A stretch of DNA of 36,417 bases from an uncultured Lachnospiraceae bacterium (GTDB taxonomy: Bacteria > Bacillota > Clostridia > Lachnospirales > Lachnospiraceae). This document shows, piece after piece, positions 10,381 to 19,271 of this stretch (positions within the stretch are counted from its first letter, which is position 1; each line of letters begins with the position of its first letter). Both the position numbers and the translations under genes were made by a program. Below the pieces are notes generated by a model that saw nothing but the letters and a program-made list of their open reading frames with translations, did not search any database and was not told where the DNA came from. Location of the stretch: assembly GCA_934317005.1 (NCBI GenBank), contig CAKREB010000024.1:1-36417 (forward strand). Reading direction: 5' to 3'.

Positions 10381-10857
10381 CTATCTCAAATACTTGTACC
10401 AATAAGCAGCCACACCGACTACGGCGATAAACACTGCCATCAGTATCATCATCAAAATCATCTTTTTCTGTGCTTTCTTAAAATCCCCCTTGTTATCCGT
10501 GCTGACGGCTTTCTTCTGCTTTCCCTTCTCTGCCTGATCTGACGAAATGTCTGTCATCTGTCCTTCCGTGGATATATAAGTCAGCGTCCGGTTGCCAAAA
10601 GCAAAGTGCAGCTTTAACTTCATCATTTCCACAAAAGTCATGCCGTTGTAGGAATAAAATCCGGTCAATGCAATCGGTGCAACCACCGGAATTGCAATGT
10701 AAGCACTGGTTGTCAGCCCCACATACGGATAAGTAAGAAGCACGATCCCACCTCCTACGATCAGGGAAATAATAGAAAAAATCAGTTGTCTGGCGGTAAG
10801 ACCAAGAACAACTGATTCCTTGTAATTATCAATATTCTTATTTACTTCAATAACCAT
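10381..10857 (-). CDS. prgI: PrgI-family conjugation membrane protein (VirB3-like)
   Basis: The protein has 158 residues starting at MVIEVNKNIDNYKES, with GGAGG about 9 bases upstream. The open frame extends farther but has no ribosome site there and overlaps the previous gene. A paired hydrophobic segment lies at about residues 24-69, the PrgI signature arrangement, and a C-terminal membrane segment at about 134-154 follows a Lys-rich linker. It sits immediately before VirB4, where VirB3-like proteins are expected, and it probably anchors VirB4 to the channel. Confidence 0.88.
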   Translation of the reverse strand: MVIEVNKNIDNYKESVVLGLTARQLIFSIISLIVGGGIVLLTYPYVGLTTSAYIAIPVVAPIALTGFYSYNGMTFVEMMKLKLHFAFGNRTLTYISTEGQMTDISSDQAEKGKQKKAVSTDNKGDFKKAQKKMILMMILMAVFIAVVGVAAYWYKYLR

Positions 10858-10858
10858 G

Positions 10859-11260
10859 CTAACGCCCTCCTCTGTCCTGTTCTCTTTCTTCTGTTTTCTC
10901 TGCTTCCAGACCATTGATCTGTTCGTAGCAACGCATTCCATCCGGATCAATTTCTCTGAGCCTGTCCGGATCAAAGGTATAAAGCGGATATTCATGATAA
11001 CCACTGACTGCCGTGAATCCGGAGAACTCTCCAAGCTCATTGTCTTTTATAAACTCCTCAGCCTTTGACAGGTTGTTGGTATCCACATACGCACAATATT
11101 CCGGGCAGGGTGCGTCAATGTTTACCGTCAGATTGGCAAACATATCCGGTCCTTCATTCAGCCCAATATACAGCCGGTTATTGTTCATATACCTCCTCAC
11201 TGTTGCTGTCAAAGAAACCTCTCCTGTAAAATCGCTGTTATATTTCATAATCTCTGGCAT
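10859..11260 (-). CDS. DUF4313-family conjugation-module protein
   Basis: The protein has 133 residues from the third-codon ATG (MPEIMKYNSDF), chosen because AGGAAAGG lies 9 bases before it while the ATG at 11269 abuts the same site. It is soluble, with a beta-rich N-terminal half (GEVSLTATVRRYMNNNRLYIGL) and a Glu/Arg-rich tail. It matches what I recall of DUF4313, which occurs between TrbL and PrgI in Clostridia ICEs. No catalytic motif is visible and the role is unknown. Its stop overlaps the ribosome site region of prgI, suggesting coupled translation. Confidence 0.7.
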   Translation of the reverse strand: MPEIMKYNSDFTGEVSLTATVRRYMNNNRLYIGLNEGPDMFANLTVNIDAPCPEYCAYVDTNNLSKAEEFIKDNELGEFSGFTAVSGYHEYPLYTFDPDRLREIDPDGMRCYEQINGLEAEKTEEREQDRGGR

Positions 11261-11275
11261 ATTTCTCATCCTTTC

Positions 11276-12118
11276 CTATAATCCCAGTGCCTTACTGGTT
11301 AAACTCTGTGCTCCTTTCACACTCCCCACAGTAAGTGCCACCGTAAAAGTCATTTCACACAAATAAATCAATGTTTTCGTCCAGTCTGCATAATCTCCGG
11401 CAAAACTCGGCAGCCCCGCATTGATAAATGCATTGCATACCACGATCGCCAATGCCATCGTCACTGCCTCAAAACATACCGACAGAAAATACTTGCAGTA
11501 TGTCGCACAGGTATGTGCCACCACCCGGTTTCCGCTCATCGTTGAAAATGCGATAGAGCCAAGAGGCACGATCACAAGCAGCTTTAAGAAGCGGAAATAT
11601 ACCGTGTAGATCAAAAAGAAGCCGCAGATGATCACAATGATGGATAACAGTGATGCTAAGATCAGCATGATCAGACTTTCTCCAAAACCAAGGTTCTTGA
11701 TCACATCCGCCTGCTCTGTGGCAACCTTCAGCTCTATTCTGTCCCCCTCGGCAATGAGTCCTACCAATGCTCCCACCGACTGGAAAAACGCTTTCATGAT
11801 CGTGACATTATTGGCTACCAGATATTCCGCAAGTCCAAGCCGGATCAAAATACGAAGGATCACTTCAAACCGCATCTCCTCCCGTATGTCGATGCTCTCC
11901 GAACAAAAGCCGATTACAAAGAACAGCACCACCAAAGAGGAGCCTACTGCCACAAAGACCGGCTCCAGTCCTTCAATGACATCCCACGGTTTTCCGTCCT
12001 TAAAGGCAGTAGGTGACTGACCAAGAAGTGCAAATACGAGGGATACCTGATTATTCCAGAATGCGAAGATCACATTCAGAAGATCTAAGATCTTATCCCC
12101 CAGCTTAAAAATGTCCAT
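11276..12118 (-). CDS. TrbL/VirB6-like polytopic conjugation protein
   Basis: The protein has 280 residues with about five or six membrane segments (near 50-72, 110-128, 150-175, 178-197, 210-235 and 250-268). It matches the TrbL/VirB6-like proteins of Clostridia conjugative transposons, which form the membrane part of the channel. The sequence VHTCATYCKYFLSVCFEAVTMA is Cys-rich within the membrane region. AGAGGTG lies 7 bases before the ATG. It directly follows the pilin-like gene. Confidence 0.85.
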   Translation of the reverse strand: MDIFKLGDKILDLLNVIFAFWNNQVSLVFALLGQSPTAFKDGKPWDVIEGLEPVFVAVGSSLVVLFFVIGFCSESIDIREEMRFEVILRILIRLGLAEYLVANNVTIMKAFFQSVGALVGLIAEGDRIELKVATEQADVIKNLGFGESLIMLILASLLSIIVIICGFFLIYTVYFRFLKLLVIVPLGSIAFSTMSGNRVVAHTCATYCKYFLSVCFEAVTMALAIVVCNAFINAGLPSFAGDYADWTKTLIYLCEMTFTVALTVGSVKGAQSLTSKALGL

Positions 12119-12139
12119 GTCATTTCACCTCTCTCTTTC

Positions 12140-12475
12140 TTAGAATCCAAGAAATGTCAGCACGGACGAAATGCCCGCCATCATAACTCCTGCTACGATT
12201 CCTTTGAGTGCAGAATTCATCGTAGAAGAATCCTGCTGTTGATATGCCTGTGCAAACTCCATCACATTCTTCGCCAGAATAATGACACCTACAGCACCAA
12301 TTACAGCAATGATCAGAGTCTTTAAGTTATCTAAAGGCTTTGTCACGGCTGCAGTACCGCCTCCGTCTCCTCCGGCGGCATAAACTTTCGTAGATACACT
12401 TGCCATCGTCATTATGGTTGCTGCCATTGCCGGCAGAAGCACTCTCTTTCCAAATCGTTTCATCTTATTTCTCAT
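12140..12475 (-). CDS. Pilin-like / VirB2-TrbC-type small membrane protein (Maff2-like)
   Basis: The protein has 111 residues starting at MRNKMKRFGKRV, with GGAAAGGAG upstream. The longer frame to 12529 would begin inside the hairpin cluster and has no ribosome site. A basic N-terminus and signal-like segment (LLPAMAATIMTMASVSTKVYA) lead into a Gly-rich mature start (AGGDGGG), then two hydrophobic segments (about 50-68 and 88-108), as in VirB2/TrbC pilins. It lies just after a set of RNA hairpins, which may allow it to be made at a level different from the coupling protein upstream. Confidence 0.72.
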   Translation of the reverse strand: MRNKMKRFGKRVLLPAMAATIMTMASVSTKVYAAGGDGGGTAAVTKPLDNLKTLIIAVIGAVGVIILAKNVMEFAQAYQQQDSSTMNSALKGIVAGVMMAGISSVLTFLGF

Positions 12476-12503
12476 AGTCAAAATCTCCTTTCCAAATAAA
12501 AAC

Positions 12504-12632
12504 GGAGACAAAAAATGGATAGAGTTCATCTATCCGGCTTGTCTCCACCGGATGGATCAACTCCATCCACTTATCTTTCTTATATCTGATCGGGGATACC
12601 CCGTTATTACATAAAATCAGGCTTTCCCTGAT
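12504..12632 (-). promoter_or_regulatory. Cluster of RNA hairpins upstream of the pilin-like gene
   Basis: Four perfect stems lie in the coupling-protein/pilin gap: GGATAGA-5-TCTATCC (12517-12535) inside an outer GGAGACA/TGTCTCC stem (12504-12546); GGATGGA-5-TCCATCC (12550-12568); CGGGG-ATA-CCCCG (12591-12603); ATCAGG-5-CCTGAT (12616-12632). The first inner stem, read on the minus strand, is followed by six Ts, so it could terminate transcription, while the outer stem could block or stabilise RNA. A processing or attenuation element that sets pilin dosage is the simplest reading. Confidence 0.6.
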
Positions 12633-12642
12633 GCGTCTGCAT
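12607..12642 (-). CDS. Possible 11-residue leader peptide (MQTHQGKPDFM)
   Basis: A short frame begins at an ATG 8 bases after AGGAAAGGAG, an excellent ribosome site, and ends within 36 bases. Another in-frame ATG lies two codons upstream. Its coding region spans the ATCAGG/CCTGAT hairpin, so ribosome movement would open that stem. This makes a leader-peptide role upstream of the pilin gene plausible, but nothing else supports it. Confidence 0.3.
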   Translation of the reverse strand: MQTHQGKPDFM

Positions 12643-12670
12643 ATCCATCACTCCTTTCCTCTCTAACACA

Positions 12671-14797
12671 TCACTGTGCACTTTCGTACTGTCTGCGGAT
12701 CTCCATCATCCTTGTGACCGGTGTATCCGGATAGAAATACGAAAGAATGATATCCTTTGGCACACGCACATCCATTGCCCTCTGTAACTCCGCTTTCTGT
12801 TCCTTCGTAAAGGACATATGCATCAGACGGTATGGAATGTTATTAGATGCTTCTTCCTTTTCATCCTGTGCATACATAAGCTCCTTCGCCTGTTCCTCAT
12901 GAAATTCCTCTACAGTCTGTGCTTCATCCATATCCATAAACCGTTTCTTTAGATCCACCTGCCCAAGCAGTAAGAATTCCTCATAGGACAGCTTATCAAT
13001 ATATACCTGTTCCCCTTTTTTCTGCAGCTCCTCATAATAGGATAATGCCTTATCGTTTAAGATGGTAAATGCCGGTTCTGTAACAGAATCTTCCGACACG
13101 CTATTTCTTACATGCACATACGGCTCTCCCTCACCATCTGCACTCTGAGCAAACATCGGATGTCCGAACGGGCTAAACTTATCATCAAGGATCGGATCAA
13201 ATCCACGGATAAAGATCAGACACTTTTTATTGTCCATCTTGCGTACTTCATCCGGCATCATAATCTCTCTTCCAAGGACATCATAGTTTCTGGAAGAGCT
13301 GCCTTGCCGTCCTCTCGTTTCGCCACTGGATTTCTTATCAATCGTAGACTTTCCGAGCAGCTTTGAGATGTATTCATGGGTACTCTGTTCATTTCCTCCT
13401 AAATACACCAGCGTATCACAGTTACCGGGAATCGTTTCCCAAGTGTCCTTAAACAACGCTTTTAGCTGTGCTAAGTTCTGAATGATGATCACAGAAGAAA
13501 TCTCTCTGGACCGCATCGTAGAAAGCAGGGAACAATAATCATCCGGCAGGGCAACATTTGCAAATTCATCCAGCATAAATGTGACATGGATCGGAAGTCT
13601 GCCTCCACAGTTAAAGTCCGCCTGAAAATACAGCTCCTGAAAGATCTGTGTATATAGCATACCGATAATGAAATTATAGGTTTTATCCGAATCCGGGATC
13701 ACACAAAACAATGCTGTTTTCGTTTCCGCATCTCCATTTACTCCTACACCAAGCTCTGCCAGATTAAGCTCATCCTTCGATAACAGGCGAAGAACCTGCT
13801 TATTCTCCAAGGTTGCCAGTCTGGAATTGGCACTGATAATAATGGAACGAACCGTATCTCCGGCACCACGCATACACTTGTTATACTGCTTAACCGCCGG
13901 ATGATTTAAGCCAAGCGGACTGCTTTCCTCCAGAAATTTCATCCGGACATCAAGTGGCGATGGCTTCCCTTTTTCGGTCACTTCCGCTTCTCCCATCAGC
14001 TTTAATACAGTAGCAAAGTTTCTTTTTTCCGGCTTTTCCTCCAGCCAGACATAATAAAAGAGAGCCTGTAAAAATAAGCCCTCTGCCTTTTCCCAGAAAG
14101 GATCACTCGGAGTAGATCCTTTGGGTGTCGTATTACTCATAATGTTTGTGATCAGCTTGACCACATCCGTTTCTTCTCTTATATAAGAGAATGGATTGTA
14201 ACAATCCGACTTGTCCATCTCCAACAGGTTGATCACTTTTACATTGTAACCATTCGCTTTTAACATCGCTCCGGTACTGCGAAGGATCTCTCCTTTGGGA
14301 TCGGTAATAATAAAAGAACTGTTCATCTGCATCAGATTCGGTTTTACCTCATAGAAGGTTTTTCCTGCTCCGGAACCACCGATGATCAGCATATTGTTAT
14401 TTAACTTCGTTTGTCTGGTATTCAGACTCATACGCACATTCCGACTTAGGATACGGTTATTCGTCTCCTCTTTATCCGCTAATACCTTATTAACCTGTTT
14501 CACATTTGCCAGTTTGGAAGTACCAAATTCCTTTCCGGGCATATAATTTCGCTGACTGGTATAATACATCACCACACCAATCGCATAGGCAGCCAGTGCA
14601 TAGCCTATCATGCGGAATGTGTACTCATTAAAATAATCCTTTAAGGGATAGGCACATACCATCTCGAACCGTTCCAGGAAAGCATTAAACTCAATGCCCT
14701 CCCTCCATGCTCCTGCCACAAGATAACCTAGATAGGAGGCAAGCACAGCTCCAAGCACGATCAGCAAAATATTCGGTTTCTTCTTTGTTGTCTGCAT
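12671..14797 (-). CDS. virD4: VirD4/TraG-family coupling protein
   Basis: The protein has 708 residues. Two N-terminal membrane segments (about 8-30 and 63-80) anchor a cytoplasmic ATPase with Walker A GGSGAGKT (140-147) and Walker B VTFMLDEFAN (405-414). The EFGTSKLAN string before the nucleotide fold and the SREISSVIIIQNLAQLK segment are typical of VirD4. It links the relaxosome to the VirB4 channel and pumps relaxase-DNA. The C-terminal 170 residues after the ATPase core are probably the substrate-recognition tail. GAGGAG precedes the ATG, and the gene starts 2 bp after the PcfB-like gene, fitting a joint complex. Confidence 0.95.
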   Translation of the reverse strand: MQTTKKKPNILLIVLGAVLASYLGYLVAGAWREGIEFNAFLERFEMVCAYPLKDYFNEYTFRMIGYALAAYAIGVVMYYTSQRNYMPGKEFGTSKLANVKQVNKVLADKEETNNRILSRNVRMSLNTRQTKLNNNMLIIGGSGAGKTFYEVKPNLMQMNSSFIITDPKGEILRSTGAMLKANGYNVKVINLLEMDKSDCYNPFSYIREETDVVKLITNIMSNTTPKGSTPSDPFWEKAEGLFLQALFYYVWLEEKPEKRNFATVLKLMGEAEVTEKGKPSPLDVRMKFLEESSPLGLNHPAVKQYNKCMRGAGDTVRSIIISANSRLATLENKQVLRLLSKDELNLAELGVGVNGDAETKTALFCVIPDSDKTYNFIIGMLYTQIFQELYFQADFNCGGRLPIHVTFMLDEFANVALPDDYCSLLSTMRSREISSVIIIQNLAQLKALFKDTWETIPGNCDTLVYLGGNEQSTHEYISKLLGKSTIDKKSSGETRGRQGSSSRNYDVLGREIMMPDEVRKMDNKKCLIFIRGFDPILDDKFSPFGHPMFAQSADGEGEPYVHVRNSVSEDSVTEPAFTILNDKALSYYEELQKKGEQVYIDKLSYEEFLLLGQVDLKKRFMDMDEAQTVEEFHEEQAKELMYAQDEKEEASNNIPYRLMHMSFTKEQKAELQRAMDVRVPKDIILSYFYPDTPVTRMMEIRRQYESAQ

Positions 14798-14799
14798 GA

Positions 14800-15909
14800 C
14801 TATCTCCTCCTCACTTCGCTGTGGGTACGGACCACATTCTTATCCGGTGACTGCTTCACCTTCTGATATCTTTCTCTGACCGTCCGCTCCACCCGGTCAT
14901 AATGCTTGGCATACAAATCTTCTCCCTTCATGGTATAAAGGACACGGTTATCCTCGGAATAGATCTTATAATCCTTTTCCTTATCCAGATAAGTAAGAAG
15001 CGTCTTTCCATTGTGAATTTCCATAATGTCCTCTTTTCTGATCCAGATATAACCCACATTGCTGCCATACATCCCCGGTACTCTGGTTTTCACCGCATGG
15101 TCATTCTCCGCAGCGATCAACTGCTTCGTGATCGTAATGTCTGTCAGTGCCGTATTCTTTGCCGCAGCAATCTGACGCATCCGGTTTGATAATTCCCGGT
15201 ATCTGTTGATCCTCTTCTCAAAAGACTCCTGATCCATCACCACCGGATAATTTCCCTGTCCGTCCGGTTCCGACACAACACCAATCGTCTTTAACTTATG
15301 GAGCACATCTTCAGCCTGCTTGGATTCCATCTGGAAATCATTCTGAATATCCTCCACACGGATCGCCTTTTTCTCCATAGCATAGTGACCAACCTTTTCG
15401 ATCAGCCCGTCAAGGATTGGTTCAGTTACATCCGTGTGGAGACTCTTTTTTCCCTTTTTTTCTTTCTCCAGAAAATCAAGAAGCTGATTCAACTGCTCCT
15501 CGTTGCCATTCTTCAGATATTCGTCCATATCAAACATACGACCGTTCTTTAACTTCTGGCAGATCATACGAAGTCTCGGTGCCGCTTCACTATGAAAAAG
15601 CACCTCCGTGATTCCATCCTTTCTATCTGCATCCGGCATCACAGAATATAAAATGCCGTATTTCTTTGCCAGCTTCTGAAACTTTTTTAAGTCCTCATCC
15701 GCAAAGGTAAGTACCTGTATGTCTCCACCTTTTTCCAGCAATCCCTTCAGATTGGTCTTACCCATCGTCTTTTCATGTTCCAAAAGACCGATCAGAAGAT
15801 TCACGGCTTTCTGCATCATCTCAATGGAGCCGCTTCCCACTTTCATGGCAATCTCAATCGTATCGTAGCCGACACGGATAATCTGTACTGCATCACTTAT
15901 CTCCGACAT
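14800..15909 (-). CDS. PcfB-like DUF3801 protein, coupling-protein partner
   Basis: The protein has 369 residues. The first 130 match the DUF3801/PcfB pattern (KGLLEKGGDIQVLTFADEDL, LKKFQKLAKKYGILYSVM, EVLFHSEAAPRLRMICQKL). PcfB of enterococcal plasmid pCF10 binds the coupling protein PcfC and the relaxase and delivers the relaxosome to the channel. The remaining 240 residues include a winged-helix-like stretch (about 178-232) and a beta-rich section with YIWIRKEDIMEI, longer than the short PcfB proteins. It overlaps the upstream small gene by 13 bp and precedes VirD4 by 2 bp. GAGGAGGAG precedes the ATG. Confidence 0.8.
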   Translation of the reverse strand: MSEISDAVQIIRVGYDTIEIAMKVGSGSIEMMQKAVNLLIGLLEHEKTMGKTNLKGLLEKGGDIQVLTFADEDLKKFQKLAKKYGILYSVMPDADRKDGITEVLFHSEAAPRLRMICQKLKNGRMFDMDEYLKNGNEEQLNQLLDFLEKEKKGKKSLHTDVTEPILDGLIEKVGHYAMEKKAIRVEDIQNDFQMESKQAEDVLHKLKTIGVVSEPDGQGNYPVVMDQESFEKRINRYRELSNRMRQIAAAKNTALTDITITKQLIAAENDHAVKTRVPGMYGSNVGYIWIRKEDIMEIHNGKTLLTYLDKEKDYKIYSEDNRVLYTMKGEDLYAKHYDRVERTVRERYQKVKQSPDKNVVRTHSEVRRR

Positions 15910-16175
15910 CCACGCTCCTCCTCTCTCACTTCATAGGCATGGTTTTCAGCCACTGCCATTTCTTCCTGCCTTCTTGTTTCGGCTGTTTCACGAAGTTTCT
16001 CACGGATCGCCTGTTCATCCATCTTTGATAACTCCGATGTACTGACTGTGATTCCCTTCTTAGCAAGAAGTTCTGTGATCCTCTGCAATGCTTTCTTTTC
16101 TACGTCTCGGTAGATAATGATCGCATTCAAAAGATTTTCCAACTTTTCCTCAATTACCTGTTCTTCTCTCGACAT
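15897..16175 (-). CDS. Small helical protein of unknown function in the relaxosome cluster
   Basis: The protein has 92 residues starting at MSREEQVIEEKLENLL. A TTG one codon upstream is in frame, but the ATG is better placed after GGAGG. It is almost entirely charged helix (EEQVIEEKLENLL, EKKALQRITELLAKKG, REKLRETAETRRQEE) with no membrane segment. Its 3' end overlaps the PcfB-like gene. Position between the coiled-coil protein and the PcfB-like protein suggests a relaxosome accessory; I do not recognise the family. Confidence 0.7.
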   Translation of the reverse strand: MSREEQVIEEKLENLLNAIIIYRDVEKKALQRITELLAKKGITVSTSELSKMDEQAIREKLRETAETRRQEEMAVAENHAYEVREEERGCRR

Positions 16176-16188
16176 CAATTACCGCCTC

Positions 16189-17493
16189 CTACTGGTACAT
16201 CTTATCTGCAAGCAGGATCTGAATCGCCTGCGCCATCTCTTCCACATCAAAGCCACTGTTTATGATGTCCGACACTTCCGTATCCGTAAGACCGGACTCA
16301 ATCGCTACCTGAATCTGTTCCATCTGGCTTTTGGAAAGGTCTGCTTCTTTCATCTGCTGGATCAGATTATATTTGGCTTTGCTGCGAAAACACTTCTTCC
16401 CGGCAAGGGCTAACAGATGCTCCGGTCCTTTCTTACGGATGTGTTCTATCTGCACGATCTGTGTTCCCCCATAACGGTTTGGAACAACCGCCTGATAACC
16501 AGCCTGCCATCCTGGTGTCTTTTTCTTTTCTTCTGCTACGCCCTCATTCACAGGCACCGTCCGCTCCACATCCTCCACAGACTGCGTCTGATAAGTCTGG
16601 TTCAAAAGTTGTCGCTCCAACTCTCTGCTATCCCTTTCTTTGATCTGTTTTTCCAGTTCTCCGATCGTCCGCTTCATCTCTTCCATCTCCTTTCGCAGAT
16701 TTCGTGATTCCCGCAAGGCATCGTCTCTCTCATCAAGGATCTGGTTTTTCTGCTTCCGGTACTCATCCATTTCCTGATCCATACTTTCACGAAGTTTAGA
16801 AACCGACTGATTCTCCTCCTGCATCTGCTCCAGTTTTCTGGTAAGCTCTGCTTTTGTTTTCATCAGTTTGTTGAGCTGATCCTGCTGTGTGGAAAGTTCT
16901 GCTTCTTTCTGCTCCAGCTTTCCTTCATACTCCTTGCGGATGCTCTCCTCATCCACCGACTCAGTTTTTGGCATCTCATCCAGCTTTTTACTGACCTTCT
17001 CAATCAGCTCCGCATTCTGCGATAAAGCCGATAACTGCTCACTGATCGAATCAAGCACCTCTTTTACCTTTTCGTTTTCCTCCGGCACCGCCTGCTTTGC
17101 TTCTGCCAGACTATCCTTTACTGCCTGAAGCGCCTTACTGATTGCATGCGCTTTCATATCCGAAGTAACATTCTTCTCGATCACATCCACGGGAACCTCT
17201 GACGTGAAACGCAGGATTGTCTTAATCTGCTCTGCACTGTATCCTCCCTCTGCCAGATGTCTCACAAAATCTTCATTAACCTCATTCCTCAGTGCCTGTG
17301 ACAACTGCTCTGCCTGTCCGGCAGAAAGCTTTACATCCATATAGATTGATACCTGCTTAAATGGCATCCCGTATTCTGACATGTCATTTCTGGCAAGCTC
17401 AATCATTTCCTTGGAAAATCCCTGTGAACGCCATTTCTTAATGGCACTGCTGACATCAAATTCACTGGGACTTTTTAATACCTCATTCTCCAT
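16189..17493 (-). CDS. Coiled-coil relaxosome-associated protein
   Basis: The start is placed at MENEVLKSPSEFDV (434 residues), after AAAGGA; earlier in-frame Met codons lie in or just after the terminator of the relaxase gene. The N-terminal 130 residues and the last 60 share a helical repeat pattern around AEQ/MEQ-I-Gly (GQAEQLSQALRNEV, SAEQIKTILRF, SKSQMEQIQVAIESG, VEEMAQAIQILL). The centre (about residues 155-300) is a long coiled coil rich in Glu, Lys and Gln. Proteins of this type follow the relaxase in Clostridia ICEs. The function is unknown; scaffolding of the relaxosome is a reasonable inference. Confidence 0.7.
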   Translation of the reverse strand: MENEVLKSPSEFDVSSAIKKWRSQGFSKEMIELARNDMSEYGMPFKQVSIYMDVKLSAGQAEQLSQALRNEVNEDFVRHLAEGGYSAEQIKTILRFTSEVPVDVIEKNVTSDMKAHAISKALQAVKDSLAEAKQAVPEENEKVKEVLDSISEQLSALSQNAELIEKVSKKLDEMPKTESVDEESIRKEYEGKLEQKEAELSTQQDQLNKLMKTKAELTRKLEQMQEENQSVSKLRESMDQEMDEYRKQKNQILDERDDALRESRNLRKEMEEMKRTIGELEKQIKERDSRELERQLLNQTYQTQSVEDVERTVPVNEGVAEEKKKTPGWQAGYQAVVPNRYGGTQIVQIEHIRKKGPEHLLALAGKKCFRSKAKYNLIQQMKEADLSKSQMEQIQVAIESGLTDTEVSDIINSGFDVEEMAQAIQILLADKMYQ

Positions 17494-17514
17494 ATTCTGT
17501 ACCATCCTTTCCAT

Positions 17515-17545
17515 AAAAAAAGACAACCTATCGTTTCGGCTGTCT
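17515..17545 (-). terminator. Intrinsic terminator at the 3' end of the relaxase gene
   Basis: On the minus strand AGACAGCC pairs with GGTTGTCT (one G-U) around a 9-nt loop and runs into seven Ts at 17521-17515. The stem includes the relaxase stop codon. It would trim transcription between relaxase and the secretion genes, yet the following gene starts only about 20 bp later and has no clear promoter, so leaky termination is more likely. Confidence 0.65.
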
Positions 17546-18961
17546 GGTTTCTCTTTCTCTATTCTCAATCATCTTCCGCTCTCGCTGCTTTTCCATGCGA
17601 TCCGTTAATTCTGTGATCATCTTTTCTGCAATGACTCGCCTTCGATGTACTGCCTGCCGCTTCTCATAATTCTCGGCGATCCGGTTATGGATTCCGTTCT
17701 GGAGCATGTCTACCTGCTCTTTCGTATATCCCTGTTCTTTTAGTTTCTCCTTTAGGGATTCATAATCATGGAACTCTTTCTCAAAAAACTCATCCCCGTC
17801 CAGATAACTATGGTACGCAGGCTGTAACAGTTCCATCTCCTCTGCTGTCTGAAATAATCCCGAAAACCGCTTTTCTTCTTTACAAAGACTGCGCCGCTCC
17901 CGTCTGCTTTCTGCCTCTTTTTCCTTTAGGTTGCTGCAGGCAGCCACCAGTTCCGGCAATGTATGAATCTCATTCTCTACCAAAAACATATATTGGTCGT
18001 GACATTCATTCAGCTTCCGGATCTCATTCTTATACTGCCAAGCCTTGCTGTAAGGAAGCCGTTTCAATTTACGAATCCTGCACACCTTCGCATAGTAGGT
18101 CTTCTGTATTCCGGTGAGCTTCGTTCTCGGCAAAAACTCATCTTCCGGAACCGTAATAAACTCTTTCTCTGATCTGTTTGCATAGGATTTCAGATCTTCC
18201 AAAGCAATTCTCTGTTCAATCCTATCCTCCGTATATTCTTCCCCCAGAGATTTACATCTGCAGTACCGCTGCATACCCGGCGGTTTTACGGCAAGATATT
18301 TATTCTGCTTGATCTCGTATCCCATCTCTTTTAACATATCAAGAAATTCCTCCATATCATCGGACTGCAGGATACACGCATCCAAATCCCGCCGGATCAT
18401 ATCTCTCCAGATCAGCTTACCATCCCGAAACTCGTTCCAGTCCTTGTAATACTCATTCTTGTGCTGCCCTGCCATTTCAATCTCCATCGTGGCAAGACCA
18501 TATTCCTCACACAAACGATTTGTGATCGGCTGGATCACCTTTGCCCAGTCTCCTTTTTCATAGCGGTACTTTCTTCCGGTAATACCATTCACGCTGTTAA
18601 AAATAATGTGTCCGTGTGTATGTGCCGTATTATCATGAACCGCATAGATCGCTTCATAGCCTTGACCAAGATATTCTTCCGCAAATTTTCGGATGATCTC
18701 GAAAGCAGTCCCTGGTTCCACATCTTCTTCCTCAAAAGAAATGATGATGTGATACCCCTGCCTTTTATCTGTCTTTCCAAACTTCTGCTTTGTTGCAAGC
18801 ATCTGGTCAAATGCCTTTTCCGGCTGACAGTTAATCCCCGTTACATAACGCATATTTTGCGTCTTGTTCGGATCTATAATATAAGTAATTGCCGTCTTTA
18901 AATGTCTCCCGGCAAACTTTCTCCCACAGTCATTGATCGTAAGAATCTTAGTGATAGCCAC
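17528..18961 (-). CDS. mobA: MOBP-type relaxase (MobA/VirD2 family)
   Basis: The protein has 477 residues and starts at a GTG (18961) inside mobC, 8-9 bases after AAGGTGG. Motif I has the likely nicking tyrosine Tyr27 (LKTAITYIIDP). Motif II is YHIIISFEE (70-78). Motif III is VHDNTAHTHGHIIFNSVN, with metal-binding His114, His116 and His118 (Asp110 nearby). The first 200 residues are the relaxase domain; the rest is charged and helical, with a very basic C-terminus (QRERKMIENRERETRQPKR). It should nick oriT, probably the inverted-repeat region at 19845-19950, and lead the strand through the channel. Its overlap with mobC implies coupled translation. Confidence 0.93.
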   Translation of the reverse strand: MAITKILTINDCGRKFAGRHLKTAITYIIDPNKTQNMRYVTGINCQPEKAFDQMLATKQKFGKTDKRQGYHIIISFEEEDVEPGTAFEIIRKFAEEYLGQGYEAIYAVHDNTAHTHGHIIFNSVNGITGRKYRYEKGDWAKVIQPITNRLCEEYGLATMEIEMAGQHKNEYYKDWNEFRDGKLIWRDMIRRDLDACILQSDDMEEFLDMLKEMGYEIKQNKYLAVKPPGMQRYCRCKSLGEEYTEDRIEQRIALEDLKSYANRSEKEFITVPEDEFLPRTKLTGIQKTYYAKVCRIRKLKRLPYSKAWQYKNEIRKLNECHDQYMFLVENEIHTLPELVAACSNLKEKEAESRRERRSLCKEEKRFSGLFQTAEEMELLQPAYHSYLDGDEFFEKEFHDYESLKEKLKEQGYTKEQVDMLQNGIHNRIAENYEKRQAVHRRRVIAEKMITELTDRMEKQRERKMIENRERETRQPKR

Positions 18962-19271
18962 AGTCGTCCACCACCTTTGCCAGCGTTTCGTTCAAACGCC
19001 GCATATAGGCAATGAGTCTTTCCTTATCCGCAGTACGATACAGATTAGAGTTATTATTAAACACAATCTCATTGATGTTGACTCCGATCCGGTTGACCTC
19101 ATTGATCAACACCTTGATTCCACCACGGATCTCCGGATAATCACTGGGCTGCTGTGTGATCAGCAAGCGGAAATAATCGGATTCTGTCATTCCCGCTTCT
19201 TCTGCCTTTTTACGAAAAGCAGCGGCATCATCGGTCGTCAAACGATAATGCTTTACCACATCTTTCGCCAT
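18948..19271 (-). CDS. mobC: MobC-like relaxosome accessory protein
   Basis: The protein has 107 residues. The N-terminus (VVKHYRLTTDDAAAFRKKAEEAGMTESDYFRLLI) is a ribbon-helix-helix-like DNA-binding fold, and the C-terminal half (VLINEVNRIGVNINEIVF, LIAYMRRLNETLAKVV) matches the MobC pattern. MobC proteins bind oriT and help the relaxase open the nick region. The start codon overlaps the stop of the upstream gene (TGATG), with GGGAGG before it, and the 3' end overlaps the relaxase start by 14 bp. Possible binding sites are the phased repeats and inverted repeats 570-1000 bp upstream. Confidence 0.85.
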   Translation of the reverse strand: MAKDVVKHYRLTTDDAAAFRKKAEEAGMTESDYFRLLITQQPSDYPEIRGGIKVLINEVNRIGVNINEIVFNNNSNLYRTADKERLIAYMRRLNETLAKVVDDCGYH

